From positions 1,178,001-1,242,000 of the forward strand of contig NZ_OY829290.1 of assembly GCF_963691685.1 (NCBI RefSeq): a stretch of DNA of 64,000 bases, read 5' to 3'. The DNA is from Thalassovita sp. Lineage in GTDB: Bacteria > Pseudomonadota > Alphaproteobacteria > Rhodobacterales > Rhodobacteraceae. The notes beneath the pieces are model-generated. The model made no database searches, had not been told where the DNA came from, and was given only the letters and a program-made list of their open reading frames with translations. How positions within the stretch are numbered: position 1 is the first letter of the stretch; every line of letters starts with the position of its first letter. Of the stretch, positions 42,872 through 52,433 are shown in pieces. Position numbers and translations under genes: made by a program.

Positions 42872-44356
42872 TCAGGTCTCCACATAGGACATAAAGGCCG
42901 TGTCCAGGGCAGTGCGCGCGTCGCTGTGGCGCTGATTGCGCGCGCGGTGTTCGGTGGTCAATTCAGTCAGGGTGCTCTGATACTGCGTCAGTGCGGCGCC
43001 CAGGGCTTCGGGCGCGGGGCCGCCGGGGCGATTGCGCATTTCCACAAAATGGCGGGCCGAGGTCACTTGCTGAAAGCGATCCTCGGTCAGGATCGTGTCG
43101 CGGCCTGCCTCCGCGGCGAAGGCGGTGGTGAAAGCCTCAAACCCCTGCCGCAAGGGTTCGGATTGGGCGATCACCGCTTTGGCGGTGTGGGCGGCGATTT
43201 CATGGGCCTGTCTGAAGGTCAGACCCTCATCACGCACCAAAGTGTCCGCCAGTTCGGTGATGGTGATACAGGCGGCATCGGTGGTTGTGGCGACGCGATC
43301 GGCATTGATGCTGCAGGCCGGCAGAAAGGCGGTCAGCAGATCGATCATCCGCGCGCCAGAGGCAAAGGCATCATAGCCTGCCTGCTGCACTTCGCCTTCG
43401 CTGTCATTCATATCGGTGTAGGGCGTGTTGTGCATGGTGTTCACAATCACATCGCACCGCCCGGCGCTGACGCTGGCCAGATGGCGCATATGTTCAATCG
43501 GCACCGGGTTGCGTTTTTGCGGCATGATGGAGCTGATCTGCACCAGACTGTTGGGCACATAAAGCTGGCCCACCTCAAAGGCGGCCCAATAGCCCATATC
43601 CTGCACGACGCGGCCAAGGTGAACGAAGACAAGCTTCAGCGCGGAATAAAGCGCGGTGACGTAATCCACGCTGGCGATGCATCCGTAGGCGTTGAGCAGT
43701 GGCTCTTGAAACCCCAAAAGGTCCGCGACCCGGCTCCGGTCTATTGGGAAGCCGCTGGTGGTGATGGCCGCTGCCCCCATGGGGCAATGTTCCAGCCCAT
43801 TGGCGGCGGCGTTCAGCCGTGCTGCATCGCGCAGCAAAACCTCAACAACCGCAGACAGGTAATGGCCAAATGTCGTGGGTTGCGCCGGCTGGCCGTGGGT
43901 ATAGGCGACAATCAGCGTTTCGGCCTCGGTGTCTGCCTTTTGGATCAGCGCGTCACAGAGGCTGGTGATCTTTTGCAGCATCACGTCGGTGCGCTGGCGC
44001 AGGGCCATTTTGAACAGGGTGTGGTCCATGTCATTCCGGGACCGCGCTGTATGCAGCGCCCCGCCCAGATCCCCCAGCCTGTCGCGCAACGCGGCCTCAA
44101 CTACGAAGAAGTAGTCTTCGTACTCGCCGGTATAACTCAGGCTGGCGATGTCGATGGTTGCATCGATATCCGACAAGGCTGCGGCAATGGCACGGGCGTC
44201 AGGCCCCGTCAGGATGCCGGTTTCGGCAAGCATGACCAGATGGGCCTTATTGATCTGCGCCATATGTGTGGCGTAGTTGGCTTTCACCCCTTCAAACAGC
44301 GGCGCAAGTACCGTGTCGCGATAGGTTGGGTCTGGAAAACGGGTGGTGTCAGTCAT
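42872..44356 (-). CDS. Argininosuccinate lyase-like enzyme in a sugar operon
   Basis: A 494-residue member of the aspartase/fumarase superfamily, closest by pattern to argininosuccinate lyase. The GSSxMPxKxN signature reads SSIMPQKRNP; other sites are HTARSRNDMDHT and YTHGQPAQPTTFGHYL. The known superfamily reaction is loss of fumarate, or of another leaving group, from a substituted succinate. Its place inside a sugar ABC operon and away from arginine genes suggests a catabolic substrate rather than arginine synthesis. This could be an ArgH paralogue acting on an amino-acid conjugate. Confidence 0.85.
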   Translation of the reverse strand: MTDTTRFPDPTYRDTVLAPLFEGVKANYATHMAQINKAHLVMLAETGILTGPDARAIAAALSDIDATIDIASLSYTGEYEDYFFVVEAALRDRLGDLGGALHTARSRNDMDHTLFKMALRQRTDVMLQKITSLCDALIQKADTEAETLIVAYTHGQPAQPTTFGHYLSAVVEVLLRDAARLNAAANGLEHCPMGAAAITTSGFPIDRSRVADLLGFQEPLLNAYGCIASVDYVTALYSALKLVFVHLGRVVQDMGYWAAFEVGQLYVPNSLVQISSIMPQKRNPVPIEHMRHLASVSAGRCDVIVNTMHNTPYTDMNDSEGEVQQAGYDAFASGARMIDLLTAFLPACSINADRVATTTDAACITITELADTLVRDEGLTFRQAHEIAAHTAKAVIAQSEPLRQGFEAFTTAFAAEAGRDTILTEDRFQQVTSARHFVEMRNRPGGPAPEALGAALTQYQSTLTELTTEHRARNQRHSDARTALDTAFMSYVET

Positions 44357-44423
44357 AGCGGGCCTTGCGCAAACGGTTCCAGAAAAGGGGACGGGTGGCG
44401 GTATTGAGTGGTGGCACAGCGGG

Positions 44424-45305
44424 TCATCCTTTCAGCCCCGCCATGACAACACCGCGAATGATGAAACGTTGGAAGATCAGGAAGACCACCAGCGTCGGGA
44501 TGGTTGAGATGGCCGCGCCGGTCATGATCAGCTCCCAGGCGACATCGGCCTCATCCCCGAAACCGGAAAGACCTACGGGGATGGTGTACATTTCCACCGA
44601 ATTGGTCACGATCAACGGCCAGAGGAAGGCGGTCCAGTTGCCAAGGAAGACAAAGATCGCCAGCGCCGCCAAGGCAGGTTTGACCAGCGGCATGGCCACC
44701 GTCCACCAGATGTGCAGCTCATTCAGCCCGTCAATGCGCGCGGCCTCAATGAAATCATCCGGCACCGATTCAAAGAACTGTTTCATCAGGAAGGTGCCAA
44801 AGGCCGTCATCAGACCGGGGAACATGATGCCCCAATAACTGTCGAGCCAGCCAAAGGATTGGCTCATCAGATACCAGGGGATGACCAGCATCTCGGTCGG
44901 GATCATCAGTGTCGAGAGAATTGCTATGAACACGATCTGCCGGCCCGGGAATTTGAACTTACACAGAGTGTAGCCCACCAGACTGTCAAACAGCAGGTTT
45001 GAGATCGTCGTGATCACCGCAATGATGATGGAGTTGATGAACCAGAGGTAAAACCGCCCATCTTCAAGAACATAGGTGTAGTTCTCAATCGTGGGCTCTT
45101 CTGGCACCAGGTTGACGTTATAGACCTCATGCGGCCACTTCAGCGAGGTTGAGATCATATAGGCGATCGGCATGACCATCAGGATGCCGCCAAAGAACAA
45201 CAGCCCCCAGCGCAGGATCTGGCCCATGTTGCGCGGCTTGGTGACGGCGCTGCGGTCTAGGACATCTGTGGTCGGACGGATTTCGGTGGCAGACATATCA
45301 TTCAC
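44424..45305 (-). CDS. Carbohydrate ABC transporter permease, MalG type
   Basis: A 293-residue inner-membrane permease with six helices. The EAA loop reads EAARIDGLNELHIWWTVAMP, the MalG/CUT1 form. It overlaps the MalF-type permease by eight bases. 67 bp separate it from the lyase. Forms the channel with the partner permease. Confidence 0.93.
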   Translation of the reverse strand: MNDMSATEIRPTTDVLDRSAVTKPRNMGQILRWGLLFFGGILMVMPIAYMISTSLKWPHEVYNVNLVPEEPTIENYTYVLEDGRFYLWFINSIIIAVITTISNLLFDSLVGYTLCKFKFPGRQIVFIAILSTLMIPTEMLVIPWYLMSQSFGWLDSYWGIMFPGLMTAFGTFLMKQFFESVPDDFIEAARIDGLNELHIWWTVAMPLVKPALAALAIFVFLGNWTAFLWPLIVTNSVEMYTIPVGLSGFGDEADVAWELIMTGAAISTIPTLVVFLIFQRFIIRGVVMAGLKG

Positions 45306-46191
45306 TCCGCAACAGGCGCAGCTGAAGCAGCGACACCACCAATAGGATCAGGAACAGCACAACCGTCTGGGCCGCGGCATATCCCATGTCAAAGCCATTG
45401 AAGGCGGTATCATAGATCATCAACACAAGCGGTTTGGTTGAGTTAAGCGGCCCTCCTGGATTGTTCGTGGTCATGTTGAACACATGGTCGAAAATGCGCA
45501 GGAAGCCGATGGAGGAGAACACGACGATGAACACAATCGTCGGACGCAGCAGCGGAAGGGTGATCTGGGTCAGCACGGTGAACCAGCCAACACCATCGAT
45601 CTTGGCCGCCTCATAGAAGCTGACAGGGATGGCACGCAGGCCCGCCATGAAGATGATGACCTGAAACCCCAGCCCGGCCCAGACCGCAGGCGCCAAAATG
45701 GCTGGCAGGGCATTGGTGGTGGAGTTCAGAAACTCGATCTGGGCGATGCCAATGCTGGCCAAGAGGTTGTTGAACAGACCGATCGGGACCCCTTGGTAAA
45801 ACCAGCGCCAGACCCAGGCCATGGCCACCGCGGACGTCATGAACGGCAGGAAGTAGAGCATCCGCAGGAAGCCGTGCATAAACCGCACCTTATCAAGGTG
45901 GTAGGCAATGACGAAGCTGATGACCAGTGAAATAGGGGTGCCAATGATCAGGTAGGCAAAGGTGTTTTTGAAGACCTTCCAAAACACCGGATCATTCCAA
46001 AGCTTGATGTAATTGTCCCACCCCGTCCAGGTGCGGGAGCCAAGCAGGTTCCATTCCTGGAACGAAATCAGAAAGGCATTCCCGGTCGGGTAAAAGCGGA
46101 TCACGCTGTAAAACAGGACCGGAATGGCCAGAAAACTCCAAGCCCAGACGATGAGCTTTTGGCGAATTGTGAGGCGCTCATAAAATCGCAT
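45298..46191 (-). CDS. Carbohydrate ABC transporter permease, MalF type
   Basis: A 297-residue permease with six helices and the EAA loop EAAKIDGVGWFTVLTQITLP. Typical CUT1 MalF/UgpA-like subunit. Second gene of the operon, 86 bp after the binding protein and overlapping the MalG-type gene. Confidence 0.93.
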   Translation of the reverse strand: MRFYERLTIRQKLIVWAWSFLAIPVLFYSVIRFYPTGNAFLISFQEWNLLGSRTWTGWDNYIKLWNDPVFWKVFKNTFAYLIIGTPISLVISFVIAYHLDKVRFMHGFLRMLYFLPFMTSAVAMAWVWRWFYQGVPIGLFNNLLASIGIAQIEFLNSTTNALPAILAPAVWAGLGFQVIIFMAGLRAIPVSFYEAAKIDGVGWFTVLTQITLPLLRPTIVFIVVFSSIGFLRIFDHVFNMTTNNPGGPLNSTKPLVLMIYDTAFNGFDMGYAAAQTVVLFLILLVVSLLQLRLLRSE

Positions 46192-46277
46192 GCATGGGCC
46201 TATGGCTTGAAGATGTAGAACTTGAGGGCAGGAGGTGGGGCCAAAGCGCCGGGGCGCTTTGACCCATCGTGAGTGGC

Positions 46278-47531
46278 TTAGTTGTAGTAATCGTCGAGGA
46301 TTTTCTGCTCAGCCGCGGCGGCTTCGGCAATGCTGTCTGCCAATGGCTGGCCTTCGATATCCGCGCGACCAACCATATCCATCAGAACCTGACGCTGGGC
46401 CGATTCATTGGCGAATTTGGTGGTCCGGGCATATTCCAGCCCCCGGATGAACGGGCCATAGACCGGATGGTTGGCGTTGGCATCGGTCATGCCGACGGAG
46501 GGTTTTGCGGGCAGTTCACCCACAACATCCAGCCAGATCTGCATCGCCTCGTCCGAGGTGATGTACTGCATGAATTTCACTGCAGCGTCGTATTTCTCAC
46601 CTTCGGCTTTGGTTGTGATGCCGTTGACCCAATAGGAGGAATAGTTGGCGCGCATGCCGTCGCCGTTGGCGGGCAGTTCAGCCACACCCCATTTCAACCC
46701 GCGCACCTTGTTCAGTGAACCAATACGGAAAGAGCCATCAATATGCATGCCGGCACGGCCTGCCTTAAAGGCGGCTTGCGGTTCATCCATAAAGCCTGAG
46801 GCGGTGACCTCATGAACTTTCTCAAGGTCGGTGTAATATTCCAGCGCGGCGATGCCTGCATCCGTGTTGTAGTTCACGGTGCGATAATCGTCCTGATAGG
46901 GCTCACCGCCGAACTGGCGGATCAGCCCCTCACGGAACCAATGGTGGTCCTGGGCGTTCATGCCGGTGGTGATCCCGACTTGGGTGATGTTACCGGCGCC
47001 GTCTTTCTTGGTCAGCTTTTTCGCGACCTCGATCAGTTCATCCAGCGTTTCTGGTGGGGCTGTGATGCCAGCATCTGCAAAAAGACGCTCGTTGTAGAAC
47101 AGCGCCAGAGAACGAACCGCGGTGGGCAGCGCGTGATAGCCATCTTCGCCTTTCATGGCCTGAACCATCGGGAAGAACTCGGCATCAATGGTTGCCGGAT
47201 CAAAGGCATCGGTCGGCAGCGGCTGGATCAGGTTGGCGGCAACGTAGTCATTCAGCCAGCCATAAAACAGCTGCACCACATCCGGGCCTTCGCCTGCCGG
47301 GATCGCCGCAGCAACTTTGGTGCGGTAATCCGCATAGGGGAAATGCGTCATCTTCACGGTGATGTCGGGGTTGGCTGCCTCGAAGTTGGTGATCAGCTGC
47401 TCCATCGCTTCGACGCGCGCATCAAAGAAGTACTGCCAATATTCAATCTCTACCGCGTTTGCTGCCGAAGCAAACAGAGTGGAGACGCTTGCAACGCTGG
47501 CTAAGGCGATGCTGTTCCATTTCTTAAACAT
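46278..47531 (-). CDS. Sugar ABC transporter solute-binding protein
   Basis: A 417-residue SBP_bac_1 protein with a signal peptide (MFKKWNSIALASVASVSTLF then ASAANA). It captures the sugar in the periplasm. CAGGAG precedes the ATG. First gene of the minus-strand operon and divergent from the ROK regulator across a 44-bp palindrome. The fold and position support a carbohydrate ligand, but its identity is not clear. Confidence 0.93.
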   Translation of the reverse strand: MFKKWNSIALASVASVSTLFASAANAVEIEYWQYFFDARVEAMEQLITNFEAANPDITVKMTHFPYADYRTKVAAAIPAGEGPDVVQLFYGWLNDYVAANLIQPLPTDAFDPATIDAEFFPMVQAMKGEDGYHALPTAVRSLALFYNERLFADAGITAPPETLDELIEVAKKLTKKDGAGNITQVGITTGMNAQDHHWFREGLIRQFGGEPYQDDYRTVNYNTDAGIAALEYYTDLEKVHEVTASGFMDEPQAAFKAGRAGMHIDGSFRIGSLNKVRGLKWGVAELPANGDGMRANYSSYWVNGITTKAEGEKYDAAVKFMQYITSDEAMQIWLDVVGELPAKPSVGMTDANANHPVYGPFIRGLEYARTTKFANESAQRQVLMDMVGRADIEGQPLADSIAEAAAAEQKILDDYYN

Positions 47532-47568
47532 AGTCGGCTCTCCTGTTGGGTATTAATTATTGACGCGA

Positions 47569-47612
47569 CATTAACTCAACTTACTTGAGAGCTCAAGTTA
47601 GTTGAGTTAATG
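47569..47612. promoter_or_regulatory. Near-perfect 44-bp palindrome, predicted ROK operator
   Basis: Outer arms CATTAACTCAAC (47569-47580) and GTTGAGTTAATG (47601-47612) are exact inverted repeats. Inner arms ACTTGAG (47583-47589) and CTCAAGT (47592-47598) are exact with an AG centre. It lies between the divergent binding-protein and ROK genes, 38 bp from the former and 7 bp from the latter, so it overlaps both promoters and the ROK leader. Confidence 0.85.
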
Positions 47613-47619
47613 TGGCCTC

Positions 47620-48822
47620 ATGACGCGAAACCTCAAAAACTCCTCCTCCGCTGCAGGTGCAAAAAGTGACCGCTCTCGCGGGCGCAATCGACAGGCTGTG
47701 CTGAGTGAAATCAGGGCCGCAGGCCGGATTGGCCGTGCAGCAATTGCCCGCTCGCTGGGGCTGTCAACGCAGGCTGTCAGCAATATCATCGCGGATCTTG
47801 AGGCCGACGGGCTGTTGGTGGAACGGGGTATGCACAGCGCCGGACGTGGCTTGCCTGCCATGCAATATGGCCTCAATCCAACGGGGGGATTCGCGCTGGG
47901 CATCGAGGTGCGCCCAGATGCCTTGTTCCTGGCGCTGCTGGATCTGGAGGGGCAGCCCGTCACCACCCGACGCAAGGCATTGGTGGATCACGCCCCCGAC
48001 ACCGTGGTGGGTGAGGTCACATCGCTACTGAAGCGGATGTTGGCGAAATCCGATGTAGTGGCAGAGCGCATCATCGGCGCTGGCGTTGTGTTGCCGGGGC
48101 CTTTTGGCCAAACCGGCCTCAGCGGCAAGGGGCCTGTGCTGATCGGCTGGCAGGAAATTGATGCCGCAGATCTGTTCGCCAGTGCCCTCGATCTGCCGGT
48201 GGAGGTGTCAAATGACGCTAATGCGGCGGCAATGGCGGAACGTTTTGGGGGCGCGGCGCAGACCCTGGATCACTATGCCTATCTGTATTTCGGGGCCGGT
48301 CTGGGCCTTGGGCTGGTGTCGCAGGGCCAGTTGATCAGCGGCGCCTTTGGCAATGCAGGTGAAATCGGGCATTTGCCAATTTCCACACCCGACGGGATGC
48401 GTCCATTGGAAGAGGTGCTCAGCCGTGATGCGGTGCGGCGGCGCCTTGAAGAGGGTGGTGCTGAGGCTACCCCGGTCGATTTGGAGAGAATTGCCAACCT
48501 CTATGCTGAAAAGGATCCGCGCCTATCGGAATGGCTGACGCAGGCAACCGCTGCGTTAAGTCAGGCCGTTGGCGTGATCGAAAACCTGTTTGATCCGCAA
48601 TCGATCATTCTGGGCGGCGCGATGCCAGAAGAGGTGCTGGAACATCTGGTGCACCAGACACAGCTGCCTGAATTGACCGTATCCCACCGGCCAGATTCCC
48701 CGTCACCCCGGCTGATGGTGGGCGACGCGGGGCGCCTGACGGCGGCGCGCCGTGGCGCGGCTATGGTGCTGAACCGTGCCTTTACCCCCGAAGCTTTGCC
48801 CGTCCGACATTTCCAATCTTGA
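47620..48822 (+). CDS. ROK family transcriptional regulator
   Basis: A 400-residue repressor of the NagC/XylR type. N-terminal winged HTH: RIGRAAIARSLGLSTQAVSN. C-terminal sugar-kinase-like domain: NDANAAAMAERFG, GAGLGLGLV and GNAGEIGHLP. The usual zinc CxCGxxxC motif after that is absent, so this may be a non-zinc ROK member. It probably represses the divergent sugar operon and itself through the adjacent palindrome. Followed by the PIG-L gene after 9 bp. Confidence 0.9.
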   Translation: MTRNLKNSSSAAGAKSDRSRGRNRQAVLSEIRAAGRIGRAAIARSLGLSTQAVSNIIADLEADGLLVERGMHSAGRGLPAMQYGLNPTGGFALGIEVRPDALFLALLDLEGQPVTTRRKALVDHAPDTVVGEVTSLLKRMLAKSDVVAERIIGAGVVLPGPFGQTGLSGKGPVLIGWQEIDAADLFASALDLPVEVSNDANAAAMAERFGGAAQTLDHYAYLYFGAGLGLGLVSQGQLISGAFGNAGEIGHLPISTPDGMRPLEEVLSRDAVRRRLEEGGAEATPVDLERIANLYAEKDPRLSEWLTQATAALSQAVGVIENLFDPQSIILGGAMPEEVLEHLVHQTQLPELTVSHRPDSPSPRLMVGDAGRLTAARRGAAMVLNRAFTPEALPVRHFQS

Positions 48823-48831
48823 GGAATTGAT

Positions 48832-51144
48832 ATGCCCTTGTCCGATCAATCGCGCATCCTGCAGGACCGCCTGACCCCGCGGATCTTGATGCTGTGGCAG
48901 GCCTTGGCGCCGCTGCAAAGCGTGGTGTCCTTCATGAACACGGGCGCGCATCCGGATGATGAGACCTCTGCGATGCTGACCGCACTTGGGCTGCGCGATG
49001 GTTTGGACCTGAGCTATTGCTGCTCCACACGTGGTGAGGGTGGGCAGAATGATATTGGGCTGGAAAGTGGCCCGGCGCTTGGAATGCTGCGGACCGCAGA
49101 AATGGAACGCGCCTGTGATATCCTGAATATGCGGATGTATTGGCTGTCGTCGCATTGGGACGACCCGGTGACCGACTTTGGGTTTTCCAAATCCGGGGTG
49201 GAGACCTTGGAAAAATGGGGCAAGGCCCGCACCCTGCGCCGCTTTGCCCGCGTGTTGCGGATCGAACGGCCTGACATCATCTGCCCGACCTTTCTGGATA
49301 TCCCTGGCCAGCATGGCCATCACCGCGCCATGACCGAGGCGGCGCATCTGATGATGGATCTTGCCGCTGATCCGGAGTTTGACACCGGCGGGCACGCACC
49401 GTGGGCGGTGAAGAAACTTTATCTGCCCGCGTGGTCTGGGGCAGGGCAGGCTTATGACGATGATCTGCCCCCACCGCCAGCGACCCTGACCATTCAGGCA
49501 GACGGAATCGATCCGATCAGCGGAGCCAGCTTTGAACGCATCGGCCAGCAGTCGCGCGCGTTTCATAAGACGCAGGGCATGGGGAGCTGGATAGACATCG
49601 GGGCAGAGCGGAACTGGCCATTGCATCTGGCCAAATCCCGTGTTGCGGGGCCGGATGAAACGATCACCTCGGGCTTGCCGCAGACGCTGCGGGATCTTGG
49701 GTTTGGCGCTATTCAGGACCACCTTGATGCCGCCCGCGCGGCCTTTCCCGATTTTGCGGCGGTTACGAAAGAAGCCAGTGCAGCACTTGCCTTGTTGCAG
49801 GCCGCAAAGGTGGCGCCGGAGGATCAGCACCGCATTGATCGGAAAATCACCCAAGTCTCACGTGTCATACGCTTGGCCGCGGGCGTTCAGGTCGAGGCGC
49901 GCCTTGCCCAGGACAGTCTTGCACCCGGTGAGCGCACCGATGTTCACATCGCAACGCGGCAGGGGGCGGCCACAGAAGTGAGCACGCGAATTGAGACGGC
50001 CGCCGGGTGGATCGCAGACAAGACAGAGCTGCGCAATGAAAGCGCCGAGCCCAGCCAGCCTTACCCGTGGTGCTATCTGCCGGACAGTCCCGCCGCCCCT
50101 TGTGTTGAGGTTGCGGTGACCACACATGGCGTGACCAGCACCACCGCCGTGCCCTTTGAAAGCCCGCCTTTGTCTTTGTCCACCGTTGTGGTGGACCTAA
50201 GCCCCAGCGGCGATGTGGTGAACTTGAAATCAGACCGGCGCAGGGTCGCAGTGGCCCTGCGTGTCGTAACTCCAAAAGGCGGGCAGGCCACCCTGCAACT
50301 GCCACATGGCTGGACGTCTGAGCCCACAGAAACTGGGTTTGATATCCACCTGCCTGCGGATGCCACGACAGGGTCCTATTCTATTCCCGTTCTGGTCGGG
50401 GATCAGGTGGCCCAGCAGGTGGTGACCACCCAGTATGATCACGTTGCGTCGCGCGTCTTGGCGCAGGATGCGGTTATCCAATTGCAGGTGATTGAGGCGG
50501 ACCTGCCCAAAGCGCGTATCGGCTATATTGGCGGCGGCAATGATGAGGTGGATCATTGGCTGGCCACCATGGGGCTGGATGTTGTGGCCCTGCAGGACGA
50601 TGATTTGGCCAGCTCTACCCGGCTTGCGCAGTTTGACACCCTGGTCGTTGGCATCTTCGCCTTTAAATTTCGGCCCGCGCTGGCTGCGATCACACCGCAG
50701 CTGCATCACTGGGTCGAAAACGGCGGTAATCTTGTGACGCTTTACCATCGCCCCTGGGATAACTGGCAGCCCGATAGAACGCCGCCGAAACCGATGGAGA
50801 TCGGCCAGCCGTCACTGCGCTGGCGCGTCACCAATGAGGCGGCGGTGGTGACACATCTGGCCGAACATGCACTACTGTCGCAGCCCAATGACATTGGACC
50901 TGCCGAGTGGCAGGGCTGGAAAAAAGAGCGTGGGCTTTATTTCGCCAAATCCTGGGATGCGGCCTACACACCACTGTTGGAAATGGCCGACCCGGACGAA
51001 GCACCACTGCAGGGCGCGCTGTTGGTGGCGGATATTGGCAAGGGGCGTCACACCCATTGCGCGCTGATCCTGCACCACCAGATGGCCAAAGGCGTGCCCG
51101 GTGCCTTCCGCCTTATGGCAAACCTCGTTGCCCCGCGCGGTTGA
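48832..51144 (+). CDS. Large PIG-L family deacetylase with GATase1-like C-terminus
   Basis: A 770-residue protein. PIG-L/LmbE domain (about 30-280) with GAHPDDE (His40-Asp43) and PGQHGHHRAMTEA. A beta-rich NEW3-like section follows (about 350-560), then a class I glutamine amidotransferase-like (ThuA-type) domain (IGYIGGGNDEVDHWLATMGL to the end). PIG-L enzymes remove N-acetyl groups from sugars. No signal peptide is seen. Downstream of ROK and next to a sugar importer, so it probably deacetylates the imported compound. It overlaps the EamA gene. Confidence 0.9.
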   Translation: MPLSDQSRILQDRLTPRILMLWQALAPLQSVVSFMNTGAHPDDETSAMLTALGLRDGLDLSYCCSTRGEGGQNDIGLESGPALGMLRTAEMERACDILNMRMYWLSSHWDDPVTDFGFSKSGVETLEKWGKARTLRRFARVLRIERPDIICPTFLDIPGQHGHHRAMTEAAHLMMDLAADPEFDTGGHAPWAVKKLYLPAWSGAGQAYDDDLPPPPATLTIQADGIDPISGASFERIGQQSRAFHKTQGMGSWIDIGAERNWPLHLAKSRVAGPDETITSGLPQTLRDLGFGAIQDHLDAARAAFPDFAAVTKEASAALALLQAAKVAPEDQHRIDRKITQVSRVIRLAAGVQVEARLAQDSLAPGERTDVHIATRQGAATEVSTRIETAAGWIADKTELRNESAEPSQPYPWCYLPDSPAAPCVEVAVTTHGVTSTTAVPFESPPLSLSTVVVDLSPSGDVVNLKSDRRRVAVALRVVTPKGGQATLQLPHGWTSEPTETGFDIHLPADATTGSYSIPVLVGDQVAQQVVTTQYDHVASRVLAQDAVIQLQVIEADLPKARIGYIGGGNDEVDHWLATMGLDVVALQDDDLASSTRLAQFDTLVVGIFAFKFRPALAAITPQLHHWVENGGNLVTLYHRPWDNWQPDRTPPKPMEIGQPSLRWRVTNEAAVVTHLAEHALLSQPNDIGPAEWQGWKKERGLYFAKSWDAAYTPLLEMADPDEAPLQGALLVADIGKGRHTHCALILHHQMAKGVPGAFRLMANLVAPRG

Positions 51145-52009
51145 TCCCCTCCCACCAAACGGGGCGCCAGAGGTTCATAACCTTGCCGGTGGCGCCTGGC
51201 TGATCGCCGATATGACGTTCAACATCTGCGCATTGAGCATCGTGAAGTGGTTGGGGCCGGACTATCCAGCGGTGCAGCTTGTGTTCCTGCGCGCCTGCGT
51301 CGGATTTATCCTGATGCTGCCCTGGCTGCTGCAACGGCGCATGGAGTTTATTGGCCTGACGGATCTGCGCCTGCATATGGCACGGATTCTGTTTTCGACC
51401 ATGGCGTTGTTTTCCAGCTTCTACGCTTTGTCGCGCCTGCCATTTGCTTTGGTCACGGCCATCGGATTTACCCGTCCGATCCTGACCATGGTATTGGCGT
51501 GGCTGCTGCTGAAAGAAACCGTTTCGAACAAACGCTGGGCCGCAGCCGGCGTTGCGTTCTTGGGGGTGCTGCTTGCGCTGCAGCCCGGCACCCTTGTCTG
51601 GTCCAGCGGGATCCCCGCCGCGTTTCTGACCGTTCTCTGCGGGACAATGGCGATCATCGTAACGCGGCGGCTGGCGGGGACACCGGTGGTGGTGATGATG
51701 ACGTTTTACACGCTGGGACTGACCCTGTTCAGCGCCCCCTTCGCCCTTGCGCAATGGGTCACAATCGCCCCTGATCACCTGTTGCCACTTCTGACGATTG
51801 GCGTTGCCGCACAGGTCGCGCAGTTTTGTTTCCTGAAGGCACATTACAAAGCCGAAGCCGGGTTTCTGTCGATCCTTGCCTACCTCAGCCTGGTGTTCAC
51901 GACGACCGTTGGCATCGTGGTGTTTGATGAGGTGCCCACCTTGATGTTCTGCGCAGGGGCCATGTTGATTGTCGGCGCGGCGATCTGGACCACGTTCAGT
52001 GCAAGATGA
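51101..52009 (+). CDS. EamA family (DMT) transporter
   Basis: A 302-residue membrane protein with about ten helices in two EamA repeats (for example LVTAIGFTRPILTMVLAWLL and the C-terminal DEVPTLMFCAGAMLIVGAAI). The GTG at 51101 lies 44 bases inside the PIG-L gene; no better start is obvious, and a TTG at 51128 is also possible. Probably an exporter or importer of a small metabolite; substrate unknown. Confidence 0.85.
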   Translation: MPSALWQTSLPRAVDPLPPNGAPEVHNLAGGAWLIADMTFNICALSIVKWLGPDYPAVQLVFLRACVGFILMLPWLLQRRMEFIGLTDLRLHMARILFSTMALFSSFYALSRLPFALVTAIGFTRPILTMVLAWLLLKETVSNKRWAAAGVAFLGVLLALQPGTLVWSSGIPAAFLTVLCGTMAIIVTRRLAGTPVVVMMTFYTLGLTLFSAPFALAQWVTIAPDHLLPLLTIGVAAQVAQFCFLKAHYKAEAGFLSILAYLSLVFTTTVGIVVFDEVPTLMFCAGAMLIVGAAIWTTFSAR

Positions 52010-52433
52010 AAGGGATTGGCGTGCCGCATCACTCCCCCTGTGTCCAGGATCTCGCATTGATGGCGACACGGTTAAAACAAACCCACAGCCGACGGCCTGT
52101 CGCGGCAAATGTTTGATTTATGGCTAAAGTTCTGCGCGTTACGTTCGTTGCCAATTAGGTGATGCAGCCAGTGCCGATAGCCCCAAATGATGCGCGCGAC
52201 GGGGTGGCGGTTTGCTTGAAAAATGCGAAGGTCTACCCGATCCCGGATTTGTTTAACAAAGCGGGCTTATGGTGTAAGCTGAAGAAAAAGGACCAAGAAT
52301 AATACGGTGAGTTTCCCCTTAAATATTGAAATATAGAACTCTAAGGGTTCTGTGTGGTATCTTCCTACAGCCTGTGGAGTGTCGATGTCATGAGGTGGAA
52401 CAGACTGCGGGAGATGCAAAATCGGAGGGCCAA
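52010..52433. other. 424-bp gap before the SBP_bac_3 gene
   Basis: AT-richer intergenic DNA. A 46-residue frame at 52162-52302 (MQPVPIAPNDARDGVAVCLK start, KKKDQE end) has a weak ribosome site and no recognised family; it may be a small gene or chance. No clear promoter or terminator is resolved. Confidence 0.4.

Noticed and set aside
42926..44407. A 493-residue frame on the plus strand
   Set aside because: Antisense to the complete ArgH-like lyase gene; no recognisable motif or ribosome site.
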